This document shows positions 35,957-43,753 of a stretch of 64,000 nt of DNA, piece by piece. The stretch spans positions 2,294,001 through 2,358,000 of the forward strand of contig NZ_FNUB01000005.1 in NCBI RefSeq assembly GCF_900105985.1, in the 5' to 3' direction. Below the pieces are notes generated by a model that did no database searches, was not told where the DNA came from, and worked only from the letters and a program-made list of their open reading frames with translations. This DNA is from Tenacibaculum sp. MAR_2010_89. Its GTDB lineage: Bacteria > Bacteroidota > Bacteroidia > Flavobacteriales > Flavobacteriaceae. Position numbers and translations under genes: made by a program. How positions within the stretch are numbered: position 1 is the first letter of the stretch; each line of letters begins with the position of its first letter.

Positions 35957-36614
35957 AAATTCATTAAATGATTTTTCAATAGAAGATATAGGAGACGATC
36001 ATTTATATACAGGAATAGATACACCTTTAAAAAATGATGCATTTTCATTATCTGATAATGAGAAAAAGGAAAAAATAGCTAGTCTTTTTTCTCAAATAAT
36101 GGATGTTATGGGGTTAGATTTAACTGATGACTCATTAAATGGAACACCTAAGCGAGTAGCTAAAATGTATATAGATGAAATTTTTTCTGGTTTAAACCCT
36201 AAAAATAAACCTAAAATAGCCTTGTTTGAGAATAAATATAGGTACAATCAGATGTTAATTGAAAAAGACATTCAATTTTATTCTAATTGTGAACATCATT
36301 TTGTACCAATAATAGGTAAAGCTCATGTTGCGTATGTTTCCTCAGGAAAAGTTATTGGGCTATCTAAGTTAAATAGAATAGTGCAATATTATGCAAAACG
36401 ACCTCAAGTACAAGAACGTTTAACAAATCAAATAGCAACAGATTTGCAGGCTATTTTAAATACTAAAAATGTAGCTGTTATTATTGATGCGAAACATTTA
36501 TGTGTATCATCTAGAGGTGTAAAAGATGATTCATCCTCAACAATTACCTGTTTTTATGGAGGAGTTTTTAATACAAAAGAAAAAATAGTTGAATTACAAA
36601 ATTATATAAAATGA
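35916..36614 (+). CDS. folE: GTP cyclohydrolase I
   Basis: 232 residues, type IA. TPKRVAKMYIDEIFSGL near 75-91; zinc/active-site residues in FYSNCEHHFVPIIGKAHVAY, IGLSKLNRIVQYYAKRPQVQERLT and AKHLCVSSRGVKDDSSSTITCFYGG. Makes dihydroneopterin triphosphate from GTP. The N-terminal 40 residues are an extension, part of which overlaps the upstream gene, and a later start is possible. It may supply a folate or pterin cofactor for the photolyases encoded around it. Confidence 0.94.
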   Translation: MKHQETLLNTLINKNSLNDFSIEDIGDDHLYTGIDTPLKNDAFSLSDNEKKEKIASLFSQIMDVMGLDLTDDSLNGTPKRVAKMYIDEIFSGLNPKNKPKIALFENKYRYNQMLIEKDIQFYSNCEHHFVPIIGKAHVAYVSSGKVIGLSKLNRIVQYYAKRPQVQERLTNQIATDLQAILNTKNVAVIIDAKHLCVSSRGVKDDSSSTITCFYGGVFNTKEKIVELQNYIK

Positions 36615-36835
36615 GTACACTAAATTTAATGGAAGAAGTTCTAAATTTTGAGAGTAATTATAAAAGTTTTAGAACTAGAAATGAAAAAATATTAGCTTCT
36701 AGAAAAGCAAAGGAATTGGTTTTGTCATTAAATAGTATCTATAAAAAAACAAAAGATAAAACCTTAATGGATACAATGAAGCGTATAACAGAAATTAAAA
36801 GAAAAATAGAGAAGAGGTTAAGGGGAAGAATGTAA
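36611..36835 (+). CDS. Small unknown helical protein
   Basis: 74 residues, highly charged and predicted to be two or three helices (possible coiled coil), ending in RKIEKRLRGRM. Begins with an ATGA overlap with the folE stop, which supports it being real. No family recognised. Confidence 0.65.
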   Translation: MSTLNLMEEVLNFESNYKSFRTRNEKILASRKAKELVLSLNSIYKKTKDKTLMDTMKRITEIKRKIEKRLRGRM

Positions 36836-36870
36836 AAAGAGTAATTATAATTTAAAATTATTATTTAAAG

Positions 36871-37548
36871 ATGAAAACAGTTCTTGTAGTTGGAGGAAGT
36901 AAAGGTATTGGAAAAGCAATAGTTGATAAATTGAAGAATACTTGTAATATTATAATTATGAGTCGTTCTAAAGTTGATATTAGTGATAATGTGATTCAGT
37001 ATTCATTAGATGTTTTAGCAGATGACTTACCAGATATTGAAAAAATTGATGGATTAGTATATTGTCCTGGTAGTATAAACTTGAAATCACTTACTCGCCT
37101 TAAAATAGAAGACTTTCAAAATGATTTTAATATTAATGTTTTAGGAGCTGTCAAAGTTATAAAAAAATACGAAAAATCATTAGTTAGTAACCAAGCAAGT
37201 GTTGTACTATTTAGTACTGTAGCAACGAAACTTGGAATGCCTTTTCATGCAAGTATTGCTGTTAGCAAGGCAGGAGTTGAAGGTTTGGCTAAATCTTTAG
37301 CTGCTGAATATGCTACAAAAATTAGATTTAATGTAATTGCTCCAACTGTTACAGATACACCTTTAGCAGCTCGTTTATTGAGAAATGATAAACAAAAAGA
37401 GACAATGAAAGAACGTCATCCTTTAAAGGATTATTTAGATCCTAAAGAAGTAGCTGCTTTGGCTAACTATTTATTGTCTGATGAATCTAAATCTATTTCA
37501 GGTCAAGTGTTTCCTATAGATGCTGGTATAATAAGTTTAAAGCTTTAA
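36871..37548 (+). CDS. SDR-family protein lacking the catalytic Tyr
   Basis: 225 residues, classical short-chain dehydrogenase fold: NAD(P) loop GGSKGIG (8-14), NINVLGA (near 87-93), Ser115 in VLFSTVA, and VIAPTVTDTP after the active site. The YxxxK motif reads I129-A-V-S-K133, so the catalytic Tyr is replaced by Ile while Lys remains. Next to GTP cyclohydrolase I and PTPS it would stand in the place of a sepiapterin/pterin reductase, but the missing Tyr makes a standard redox role doubtful. It may use another proton donor or be a binding protein. Confidence 0.85.
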   Translation: MKTVLVVGGSKGIGKAIVDKLKNTCNIIIMSRSKVDISDNVIQYSLDVLADDLPDIEKIDGLVYCPGSINLKSLTRLKIEDFQNDFNINVLGAVKVIKKYEKSLVSNQASVVLFSTVATKLGMPFHASIAVSKAGVEGLAKSLAAEYATKIRFNVIAPTVTDTPLAARLLRNDKQKETMKERHPLKDYLDPKEVAALANYLLSDESKSISGQVFPIDAGIISLKL

Positions 37549-37551
37549 ATT

Positions 37552-38082
37552 ATGAAAAAATTAATTTTATTGTGTGCTTTTATGTTATTTAATAATGAAA
37601 TTACAATTGTTGATTTTAAAAAATCAATTAAAGTAAATGAGTGGTACCAAACTAATGATAGCGTAATGGGAGGGATATCTACTTCTAATATGATTATTAA
37701 TGATAGTGGTGTAGGTATTTTTAAAGGAAGTGTTTCTATTGAAAATAATGGAGGTTTTGCAATGACTCGATTATCAGTAGATGTAAATTTAAAAAAGTCT
37801 TCTAAAAATGTTATCTTAAGAGTAAAAGGAGATGGAAAAAAATATCAGTTTAGAATAAAATCAAGAAAATATCAAAGATATTGGTACGTTCAATCGTTTC
37901 AAACTTCAAACGAAATGGAAGAAATTGTGATTCCTTTAAATAGCTTTTATGCGTCTTTTAGAGGATATAAATTGAACATTGATAATTTTTCTGAATCAAC
38001 AATAAAAGAAATAGCTGTATTAATAGGAAATAAGAAAAATGAAGAATTTAAATTAACCATAGAAAAAATTAGTATAAATTAA
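37552..38082 (+). CDS. CIA30-family protein
   Basis: 176 residues. The CIA30 beta-sandwich is marked by NDSVMGGIS near 39-47, then FKGSVSIENNGGFAMTR and a YVQSFQTS strand. An N-terminal hydrophobic stretch (LILLCAFMLFNN) may be a signal peptide. CIA30 domains occur in complex I assembly factors and in many bacterial proteins of unknown role. Starts three bases after the SDR stop. Confidence 0.85.
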   Translation: MKKLILLCAFMLFNNEITIVDFKKSIKVNEWYQTNDSVMGGISTSNMIINDSGVGIFKGSVSIENNGGFAMTRLSVDVNLKKSSKNVILRVKGDGKKYQFRIKSRKYQRYWYVQSFQTSNEMEEIVIPLNSFYASFRGYKLNIDNFSESTIKEIAVLIGNKKNEEFKLTIEKISIN

Positions 38083-38090
38083 AACGCACT

Positions 38091-38660
38091 ATGAGTAAGC
38101 TTCAAATAAAACAACAACTTTTTTTAAAATTATTTATAATTATGTCAATTTTTAGTTCATCAGTAAAAGCACAAACGTTAGAACCAAAAACTTCGGTTTA
38201 TGACATTAAAATAAACGATATAAATAACAAGCCTATTGATTTAGGTATATACAAAGGAAAGAAAATATTATTTGTAAATGTAGCATCAAAATGTGGATTT
38301 ACAAATCAATATAAAGGTCTACAAGAGCTATATAATACACATAAAGAGAATTTAATGATTATAGGAATACCTTGTAATCAATTTGGAGGTCAAGAACCTG
38401 GAAATTCTTCAGAAATTCAATCCTTTTGTGAACTTAATTATGGAGTAAGTTTTCTCATGACTGAAAAAATAAATGTAAAAGGAGAAAAGCAACATCCTTT
38501 ATATACTTGGTTAACCAAGAAATCTTTTAATGGTAAATCTAATTCATCTGTAAAATGGAATTTTCAAAAATATTTAATAGATGAGAATGGAAGGTTTATT
38601 GATTATTTTTATTCAACAACAAGTCCTACAAGTTCAAAAATAAAAAAACACTTAATATAG
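38091..38660 (+). CDS. Glutathione-peroxidase-family thiol peroxidase, exported
   Basis: 189 residues. Signal peptide ends near VKAQ. The peroxidatic Cys lies in NVASKCGFTNQY, the Gln site in GIPCNQFGGQEPG and the Trp-Asn site in VKWNFQKYLID. The Cys form usually uses thioredoxin rather than glutathione. It would remove lipid or hydrogen peroxides in the envelope, fitting photo-oxidative stress. Shares its last base with the DUF2452 start. Confidence 0.93.
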   Translation: MSKLQIKQQLFLKLFIIMSIFSSSVKAQTLEPKTSVYDIKINDINNKPIDLGIYKGKKILFVNVASKCGFTNQYKGLQELYNTHKENLMIIGIPCNQFGGQEPGNSSEIQSFCELNYGVSFLMTEKINVKGEKQHPLYTWLTKKSFNGKSNSSVKWNFQKYLIDENGRFIDYFYSTTSPTSSKIKKHLI

Positions 38661-39058
38661 TGAGTAAAAAGCCAGATAATATTGTATTCAATGAAGAAAT
38701 AAATACGTACGATGCGTATTTAAAGCCTTATGCTACAAACCTATCTTCTCCAGTTATTAAAATTACTGATAGTATAAGTTGGAAAAAGCAAAACATTTAT
38801 AAGGCAAACAATCAATTCAAAGCCGAATATGACGAATTAAAAAAAGCATATCAATCATTGATGAACAAATATCAATACAATGATATTGTATATAATGCAA
38901 AATTTAGTTTTGAACCTATTGTAGGAAAAGAGTATCATTTGTATAGAAGGAAAGGAGATGATCTTTTTTTATCAATATTAACTCCAAATGAATGTAATTT
39001 TAATTTTGTTGGTAGCTTTAGATTAACTCCAGACAAAATATGGCAAAAAACCGCGTAA
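38660..39058 (+). CDS. DUF2452 protein
   Basis: 132 residues from a GTG start. Recognised by PDNIVFNEEINTYDAYLKPYATN, SWKKQNIYKANNQFKAEYDEL and the C-terminal FSFEPIVGKEYHLY ... FVGSFRLTPDKIW. Cytosolic, function unknown; a regular member of photolyase neighbourhoods in Bacteroidota. Confidence 0.88.
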   Translation: MSKKPDNIVFNEEINTYDAYLKPYATNLSSPVIKITDSISWKKQNIYKANNQFKAEYDELKKAYQSLMNKYQYNDIVYNAKFSFEPIVGKEYHLYRRKGDDLFLSILTPNECNFNFVGSFRLTPDKIWQKTA

Positions 39059-39061
39059 AAA

Positions 39062-39547
39062 ATGTTAGAATTTAAAGAGCACTCCGGAATATATACATTA
39101 GAAACTGAACAAGTTTTAAATGTAAGTTTAAAAGAAGCATGGAATTTTTTTAGTTCTCCAGAAAACTTAGAAAAAATTACACCTTCACATATGGGGTTTC
39201 AAATTACTTCATCTGTAGATAAAAAAGCATATGCTGGTCAAATAATTACATATAAAGTAGGAATTTTACCAGGTATAAAACAAAATTGGGTAACTGAAAT
39301 AACACAAGTAAAAGAACAAGATTTTTTTATTGATGAGCAGCGCTTCGGTCCTTATAAAATGTGGCATCATGAACATTGGTTTAAAGAATTACCTAATGGT
39401 AAAACAGTAATGAATGATAAAATATCGTATAAAATACCTTTTGGTTTTTTAGGAGTAATTGCTCAGAAAATATTTATTAAAAAACAATTAACTACTATTT
39501 TTGAACATCGTTTTAAAACATTAGAGACATTATTTAATGAACAATAA
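39062..39547 (+). CDS. SRPBCC-family ligand-binding protein
   Basis: 161 residues with the START/Bet v 1 layout: LNVSLKEAWNFFSSPENLEKITPSHMGF, then GQIITYKVGILPGIKQNWVTEIT, FIDEQRFGPYKMWHHEHWF and a long C-terminal helix. These bind hydrophobic ligands; this branch is often encoded beside photolyases. Its end overlaps the CPD photolyase start by 11 bases. Confidence 0.85.
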   Translation: MLEFKEHSGIYTLETEQVLNVSLKEAWNFFSSPENLEKITPSHMGFQITSSVDKKAYAGQIITYKVGILPGIKQNWVTEITQVKEQDFFIDEQRFGPYKMWHHEHWFKELPNGKTVMNDKISYKIPFGFLGVIAQKIFIKKQLTTIFEHRFKTLETLFNEQ

Positions 39548-40826
39548 AATTTCTATTCATTGGTTTCGAAGAGATTTGAGACTCGATGATAATACCTCTT
39601 TATATCATGCTTTGAAAGCTGAAAAATTAGTATTGCCTATATTTATTTTTGATGATGAGATTTTAGATAAATTACCTAAAGATGATGCTAGAATAACTTT
39701 TATATATAATTCCTTAAAAGAAATTCAGCTAAAATTAAATGCTTTGGGAAGCTCTATTCAAATAAAGAAAGGTGATCCATTTTTAGTTTGGAAAGAATTA
39801 ATAAAGGAATATGACATTGAAAGCGTTTTTTTTAATAAAGACTATGAACCTTATGCGCTTAAAAGAGATCAAAAAGTAACTGATTTATTAGAGCTAAACA
39901 ATATTAAAGTTAATACGTATAAAGATCAAGTTATCTTTGAAGAACATGAAGTTCTTAAAAAAGATAATACTCCTTATACTGTTTATACTCCTTATAAAAA
40001 TCAATGGTTAACAAAATTCGACACAAAAAATAATACTAAATATTTTGATTGCAATGAATATTATAAAAATTATTTATCAATTAAAATTACTTTTCCAAGT
40101 ATTGAAAGCTTGGGTTTTACTATAAGTAATATCAAAGTAAAACCATACTCTATAGATAACTTATCTAATTATGAAGAAGTAAGAGATTATCCTTTTATAC
40201 AAGGAACTTCTAATTTATCACCTTATTTGAGATTTGGTCAGATTAGTATTCGTAAAATGGTTATTCATGCTTTAAAAATTAATAGTACTTTTTTAAGTGA
40301 ATTAATTTGGCGAGAGTTTTTTATGCAAATCTTATATCATTTTCCTAAGGTGGTTACTCAAAATTTTAAATCGAAATATGATGCTATTCCATGGAGGAAT
40401 AATAAAGAAGAATTTGAAAAATGGTGTAAAGGAGAAACTGGATATCCTATGGTAGATGCAGGCATGAGAGAATTGAATGCCACTGGTTATATGCATAATA
40501 GGGTTCGCATGATTACTGCAGGTTTTCTATGTAAGCATTTGTTAATTGATTGGAGATGGGGAGAGGCGTATTTTGCTTCAAAGTTATTAGACTATGAATT
40601 AGCATCAAATAATGGTAATTGGCAATGGGCTGCTGGTACTGGTTGTGATGCTGCACCTTATTTTAGAGTTTTCAATCCGGAAACACAATTAAAAAAGTTT
40701 GATAAAGAGTTAATTTATATTAATAAGTGGATTATTGATTTCAATGAATTAACGTATCCAAATACTATAGTAGAACATAAATTTGCTAGAGAAAGAGCTA
40801 TAAGTACGTATAAGAACGCACTATAA
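39537..40826 (+). CDS. Class I CPD photolyase
   Basis: 429 residues. IHWFRRDLRLDDNTSLYHAL at the N-terminus; FAD domain with LIWREFFMQILYHFP, GETGYPMVDAGMRELNATGYMHNRVRMITAGFL and the classical ASNNGNWQWAAGTGCDAAPYFRVFNP-type segment (positions about 360-385), with the Asn and Trp residues that the 33392 protein lacks. Repairs cyclobutane pyrimidine dimers with blue light. Last gene of the light island; no hairpin is visible after its stop. Confidence 0.94.
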   Translation: MNNKISIHWFRRDLRLDDNTSLYHALKAEKLVLPIFIFDDEILDKLPKDDARITFIYNSLKEIQLKLNALGSSIQIKKGDPFLVWKELIKEYDIESVFFNKDYEPYALKRDQKVTDLLELNNIKVNTYKDQVIFEEHEVLKKDNTPYTVYTPYKNQWLTKFDTKNNTKYFDCNEYYKNYLSIKITFPSIESLGFTISNIKVKPYSIDNLSNYEEVRDYPFIQGTSNLSPYLRFGQISIRKMVIHALKINSTFLSELIWREFFMQILYHFPKVVTQNFKSKYDAIPWRNNKEEFEKWCKGETGYPMVDAGMRELNATGYMHNRVRMITAGFLCKHLLIDWRWGEAYFASKLLDYELASNNGNWQWAAGTGCDAAPYFRVFNPETQLKKFDKELIYINKWIIDFNELTYPNTIVEHKFARERAISTYKNAL

Positions 40827-40833
40827 CTTTTCA

Positions 40834-40881
40834 CGTCATTTTTTATCACACTTTCGTCATTTTTACTATTACTAACGTCAT
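40834..40881 (+). promoter_or_regulatory. Three CGTCAT direct repeats at 21-bp spacing
   Basis: CGTCAT occurs at 40834-40839, 40855-40860 and 40876-40881, exactly two helical turns apart and on the same face of the helix. Flanks share AT-rich bases such as a following TTTT in the first two. The last copy touches the -7 element at 40881. The spacing equals that of AraC-family half-sites, and an AraC regulator is encoded at the end of this locus (54272-55225). Confidence 0.6.
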
Positions 40882-40888
40882 AATTTTG
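40881..40888 (+). promoter_or_regulatory. -7 element of the siderophore operon
   Basis: TAATTTTG matches TAnnTTTG and would start transcription near 40894, 27 bases before the ATG. No proper -33 TTG exists at the right distance; the second CGTCAT repeat occupies that place, as expected for an activator-dependent promoter. Confidence 0.55.
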
Positions 40889-40897
40889 TCTTAACTA

Positions 40898-40914
40898 TTA
40901 TTAAGACTAAATAA
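40898..40914. promoter_or_regulatory. 17-bp palindrome, candidate Fur-like operator
   Basis: TTATTAAGACTAAATAA is a palindrome with one mismatch, just after the predicted transcription start. The same 17-mer, differing at two positions, is TTATTTAGTCTAAATAA at 55258-55274. It also overlaps a second inverted repeat GTCTTAA (40888-40894) / TTAAGAC (40901-40907). An iron-dependent repressor such as Fur would be the expected binder. Confidence 0.55.
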
Positions 40915-40920
40915 AAATAA

Positions 40921-42423
40921 ATGACACTAGACGAAACCCCCGTACTCGTTGATTCATCACTTTATGAAGGAATATTAAGTGATGAGTCATTTGGGAAAAT
41001 AGAAGAATACACTATATCAATAAACAATGTTTTAAAAGAATTTTATAAAAGAAAAACTTTTTACAAAGGGGATAATATAACAGCAATCAAGCAACATAAA
41101 ATAGATGCTAAGATTGACGATAAAACATATACATTTAAAGAAGCATTAGAATCTCTTAACGAACTTTATATAGATAATGCAATATCATTTCATAGTCCCA
41201 ATTATGTAGCCCATTTAAACTGCCCTGTAGTTATTCCTTCAATATTAGCAGAAACTATTGCATCAACTATAAATACAGCAGTTGAAACTTGGGATCAAAG
41301 TACCTCAGCAACATTTATAGAACAAGAAGTTATTCGTTGGATATGTAATGAGTTTTCAATGCCAATTAACTCTGATGGTATTTTTACCAGTGGAGGAACG
41401 CAATCAAATTTTATGGCTTTATTAATGGCAAGAGATAACTATGCTTTTGCAAATTATGGAGTTAACTTAAAACAGCAAGGTTGGTTTAATGAAGTAAGTA
41501 AGTTTAGGATTTTTTGCTCAGAAAAATCTCATTTTAGCATTAAAAAGAATGCAGCTTTATTGGGAATGGGATATGATTCAGTTATCGCAATAAAAACTGA
41601 TAGTGAAATGAAAATGGATGCTAATGAATTAGTATTAGCAATTGAAAAAGTTAAACAAGAAGGTAATATTCCAATTGCTGTAGTTGCTACTTTAGGTACA
41701 ACAGATTATGGAAGTTTTGACCCGTTAGAAACAATTTCAATTATAGCAGAAGAGCATAATATGTGGTTGCATGCTGATGGTGCTTATGGTGGGTGTTTTG
41801 TGTTAACTGATACTCATAAACATTATTTTGAAAATATGAAGTCAGTAGATTCTATAACTATTGATTTTCATAAAACTATGTTTCAACCTGTTTCTTGTAG
41901 TGCTTATCTTGTTAAAAACAAAGAGCATTTTAAATATGTGTCATATTATGCTGATTATTTAAACCCACTAGAAGATAAAGACCCTGAACGACCAAACCTG
42001 ATAGAGAAGTCTATTCAAACTACAAGAAGATTTGATGCTTTAAAAGTTTGGTTTACATTAAAAACATTGGGAGTAAAAACCATAGCTTCATATTTAGAAA
42101 AAGTACATTTTTTAGCAGTTACTATTTATCATGAAATAAAGAAAGATATACTATTTGAAACTGTTCATGTACCTGAGTTAAGCACAATTGTATTTAGATA
42201 TAAAGTATTAAATGAAACTGATAATAAAGTGCATGATGCTACAAACTTATACATCAAAAACACATTATTTAAATCAGGTAGTGCTTCAATAGCAAGTACA
42301 AAACTACAGGGGAATATTTATTTAAAGTTTACGCTATTAAACCCTATGAATTCAGTTAAAAATCTCCGTGAAATTTTAAATATGATCAAACAAAAAGGAG
42401 AAGAATATTCAATAAATAATTAA
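40921..42423 (+). CDS. PLP group II decarboxylase, probable lysine decarboxylase of siderophore pathway
   Basis: 500 residues. PLP lysine in TIDFHKTMFQP; the FTSGGTQSNFMALLMARD and LHADGAYGG segments bind PLP. It belongs to the DesA-like group II decarboxylases (DABA/lysine/tyrosine family). In hydroxamate clusters the product is cadaverine (from lysine) or putrescine; lysine is the more likely substrate by analogy to desferrioxamine and bisucaberin pathways. First gene of the operon, one base before the monooxygenase gene. Confidence 0.88.
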   Translation: MTLDETPVLVDSSLYEGILSDESFGKIEEYTISINNVLKEFYKRKTFYKGDNITAIKQHKIDAKIDDKTYTFKEALESLNELYIDNAISFHSPNYVAHLNCPVVIPSILAETIASTINTAVETWDQSTSATFIEQEVIRWICNEFSMPINSDGIFTSGGTQSNFMALLMARDNYAFANYGVNLKQQGWFNEVSKFRIFCSEKSHFSIKKNAALLGMGYDSVIAIKTDSEMKMDANELVLAIEKVKQEGNIPIAVVATLGTTDYGSFDPLETISIIAEEHNMWLHADGAYGGCFVLTDTHKHYFENMKSVDSITIDFHKTMFQPVSCSAYLVKNKEHFKYVSYYADYLNPLEDKDPERPNLIEKSIQTTRRFDALKVWFTLKTLGVKTIASYLEKVHFLAVTIYHEIKKDILFETVHVPELSTIVFRYKVLNETDNKVHDATNLYIKNTLFKSGSASIASTKLQGNIYLKFTLLNPMNSVKNLREILNMIKQKGEEYSINN

Positions 42424-42424
42424 A

Positions 42425-43753
42425 ATGAAAGAAATATTAGATTTTATAGCAGTTGGTGTTGGCCCATTTAATTTAGGTTTAGCTTGTTTAACTGATCCAA
42501 TTGATGGAGTAGAAGGGATTTTTTTAGATAAACAAGAGAGATTTGATTGGCATCCTGGTATGATGTTACAAAGTACCACGTTACAAATTCCTTTCATGGC
42601 AGATTTAGTAACATTAGCAGATCCAACAAGTCCATTTAGTTTTTTGAATTATAGTAAAGAACAAGGAAGAATATACTCATTTTACATTCGTGAAAACTTT
42701 TTGCTATTAAGAAATGAGTATAATAAGTATTGTCAATGGGCAATAAATAAATTACCTAATATTTATTTTAATACTGAGGTAAAGAATATTCATTTTAACG
42801 AAGAAGAAGAAGTTTATGTAGTTACAAGTCAATGTACTAAAACAGATGAAATTAAAACTTATAAAGCTAAGAAAATTGTTTTAGGAACTGGTACGCAACC
42901 ATACATTCCTAACTGTGCTAAAAAATTAAAAGATAGAGCTACACATTCATCAAAATATTTGAATCATAAAGATGAATTGCAAACTAAAAAATCAATTACA
43001 GTAGTAGGAGGTGGACAAAGTGCTGCAGAAATATTTTATGATTTATTACAGGATATAGATACTAAAGGATATGAATTGAACTGGATAACAAGATCTCCAA
43101 GATTTTTTCCATTAGAGTATTCTAAACTTACTTTAGAGATGACTTCTCCTGAATATGTTGATTATTTCTACAATTTACCATCAGAGAAAAGAGATGATTT
43201 GATTAAAAATCAAAAGCATTTATACAAAGGTATAAATCAAGATTTGATTAATGATATTCATGATTTATTATATACTAAAAGATCGTATTCTGAAAAACCT
43301 TTAAAGGTATCACTAAGAACTAATACCGAGCTTAAAAACACAATTGTAAAAGAAAATCAAACTCTTTTAGAGTTACATCAAGTAGAGCAGGATAAATATC
43401 TTAAAATTAACACAGAAGGTCTGGTTTTGTCAACAGGGTATTATTACAAGTTACCAGAGTTTATAGAAGGTATTTCAAATAGATTAGAATGGGATAATAA
43501 GGGGCGTTATGATGTACATAGAAATTATAGTATAGATAAAAACCATAATGAGATTTTTGTGCAAAACGTTGAGCTATATACTCATGGTTTTGTTACTCCA
43601 GATTTAGGTATGGCTTGCTATAGAAATTCATATATAATAAAAGAGATAACAGGCAAAGAATATTACCCAGTTGAAACAAGTATCGCTTTTCAACAGTTCG
43701 GTGTACATGAAGAGGAGGAAATAGAAAAACCGTTAAATGTAGTAGTCGAATGA
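42425..43753 (+). CDS. Lysine/ornithine/diamine N-monooxygenase (IucD/AlcA/DesB family)
   Basis: 442 residues. FAD loop VGVGPFNLGLACL near 8-20, LQIPFMADLVTLADPTSPFSFLNY near 55-78, NADPH loop VVGGGQSAAEIFYDLL near 192-207 and the C-terminal LSTGYYYKLP and VTPDLGMACYRNS segments. N-hydroxylates the diamine before acylation to form the hydroxamate iron ligand. Stop overlaps the transporter start by four bases. Confidence 0.93.
   Translation: MKEILDFIAVGVGPFNLGLACLTDPIDGVEGIFLDKQERFDWHPGMMLQSTTLQIPFMADLVTLADPTSPFSFLNYSKEQGRIYSFYIRENFLLLRNEYNKYCQWAINKLPNIYFNTEVKNIHFNEEEEVYVVTSQCTKTDEIKTYKAKKIVLGTGTQPYIPNCAKKLKDRATHSSKYLNHKDELQTKKSITVVGGGQSAAEIFYDLLQDIDTKGYELNWITRSPRFFPLEYSKLTLEMTSPEYVDYFYNLPSEKRDDLIKNQKHLYKGINQDLINDIHDLLYTKRSYSEKPLKVSLRTNTELKNTIVKENQTLLELHQVEQDKYLKINTEGLVLSTGYYYKLPEFIEGISNRLEWDNKGRYDVHRNYSIDKNHNEIFVQNVELYTHGFVTPDLGMACYRNSYIIKEITGKEYYPVETSIAFQQFGVHEEEEIEKPLNVVVE

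Noticed and set aside
40834..40881. CGTCAT repeats as a CRISPR or other repeat array
   Set aside because: Units are only 6 bp with 15-bp spacers and just three copies, without cas genes; position at a promoter fits regulator sites better.
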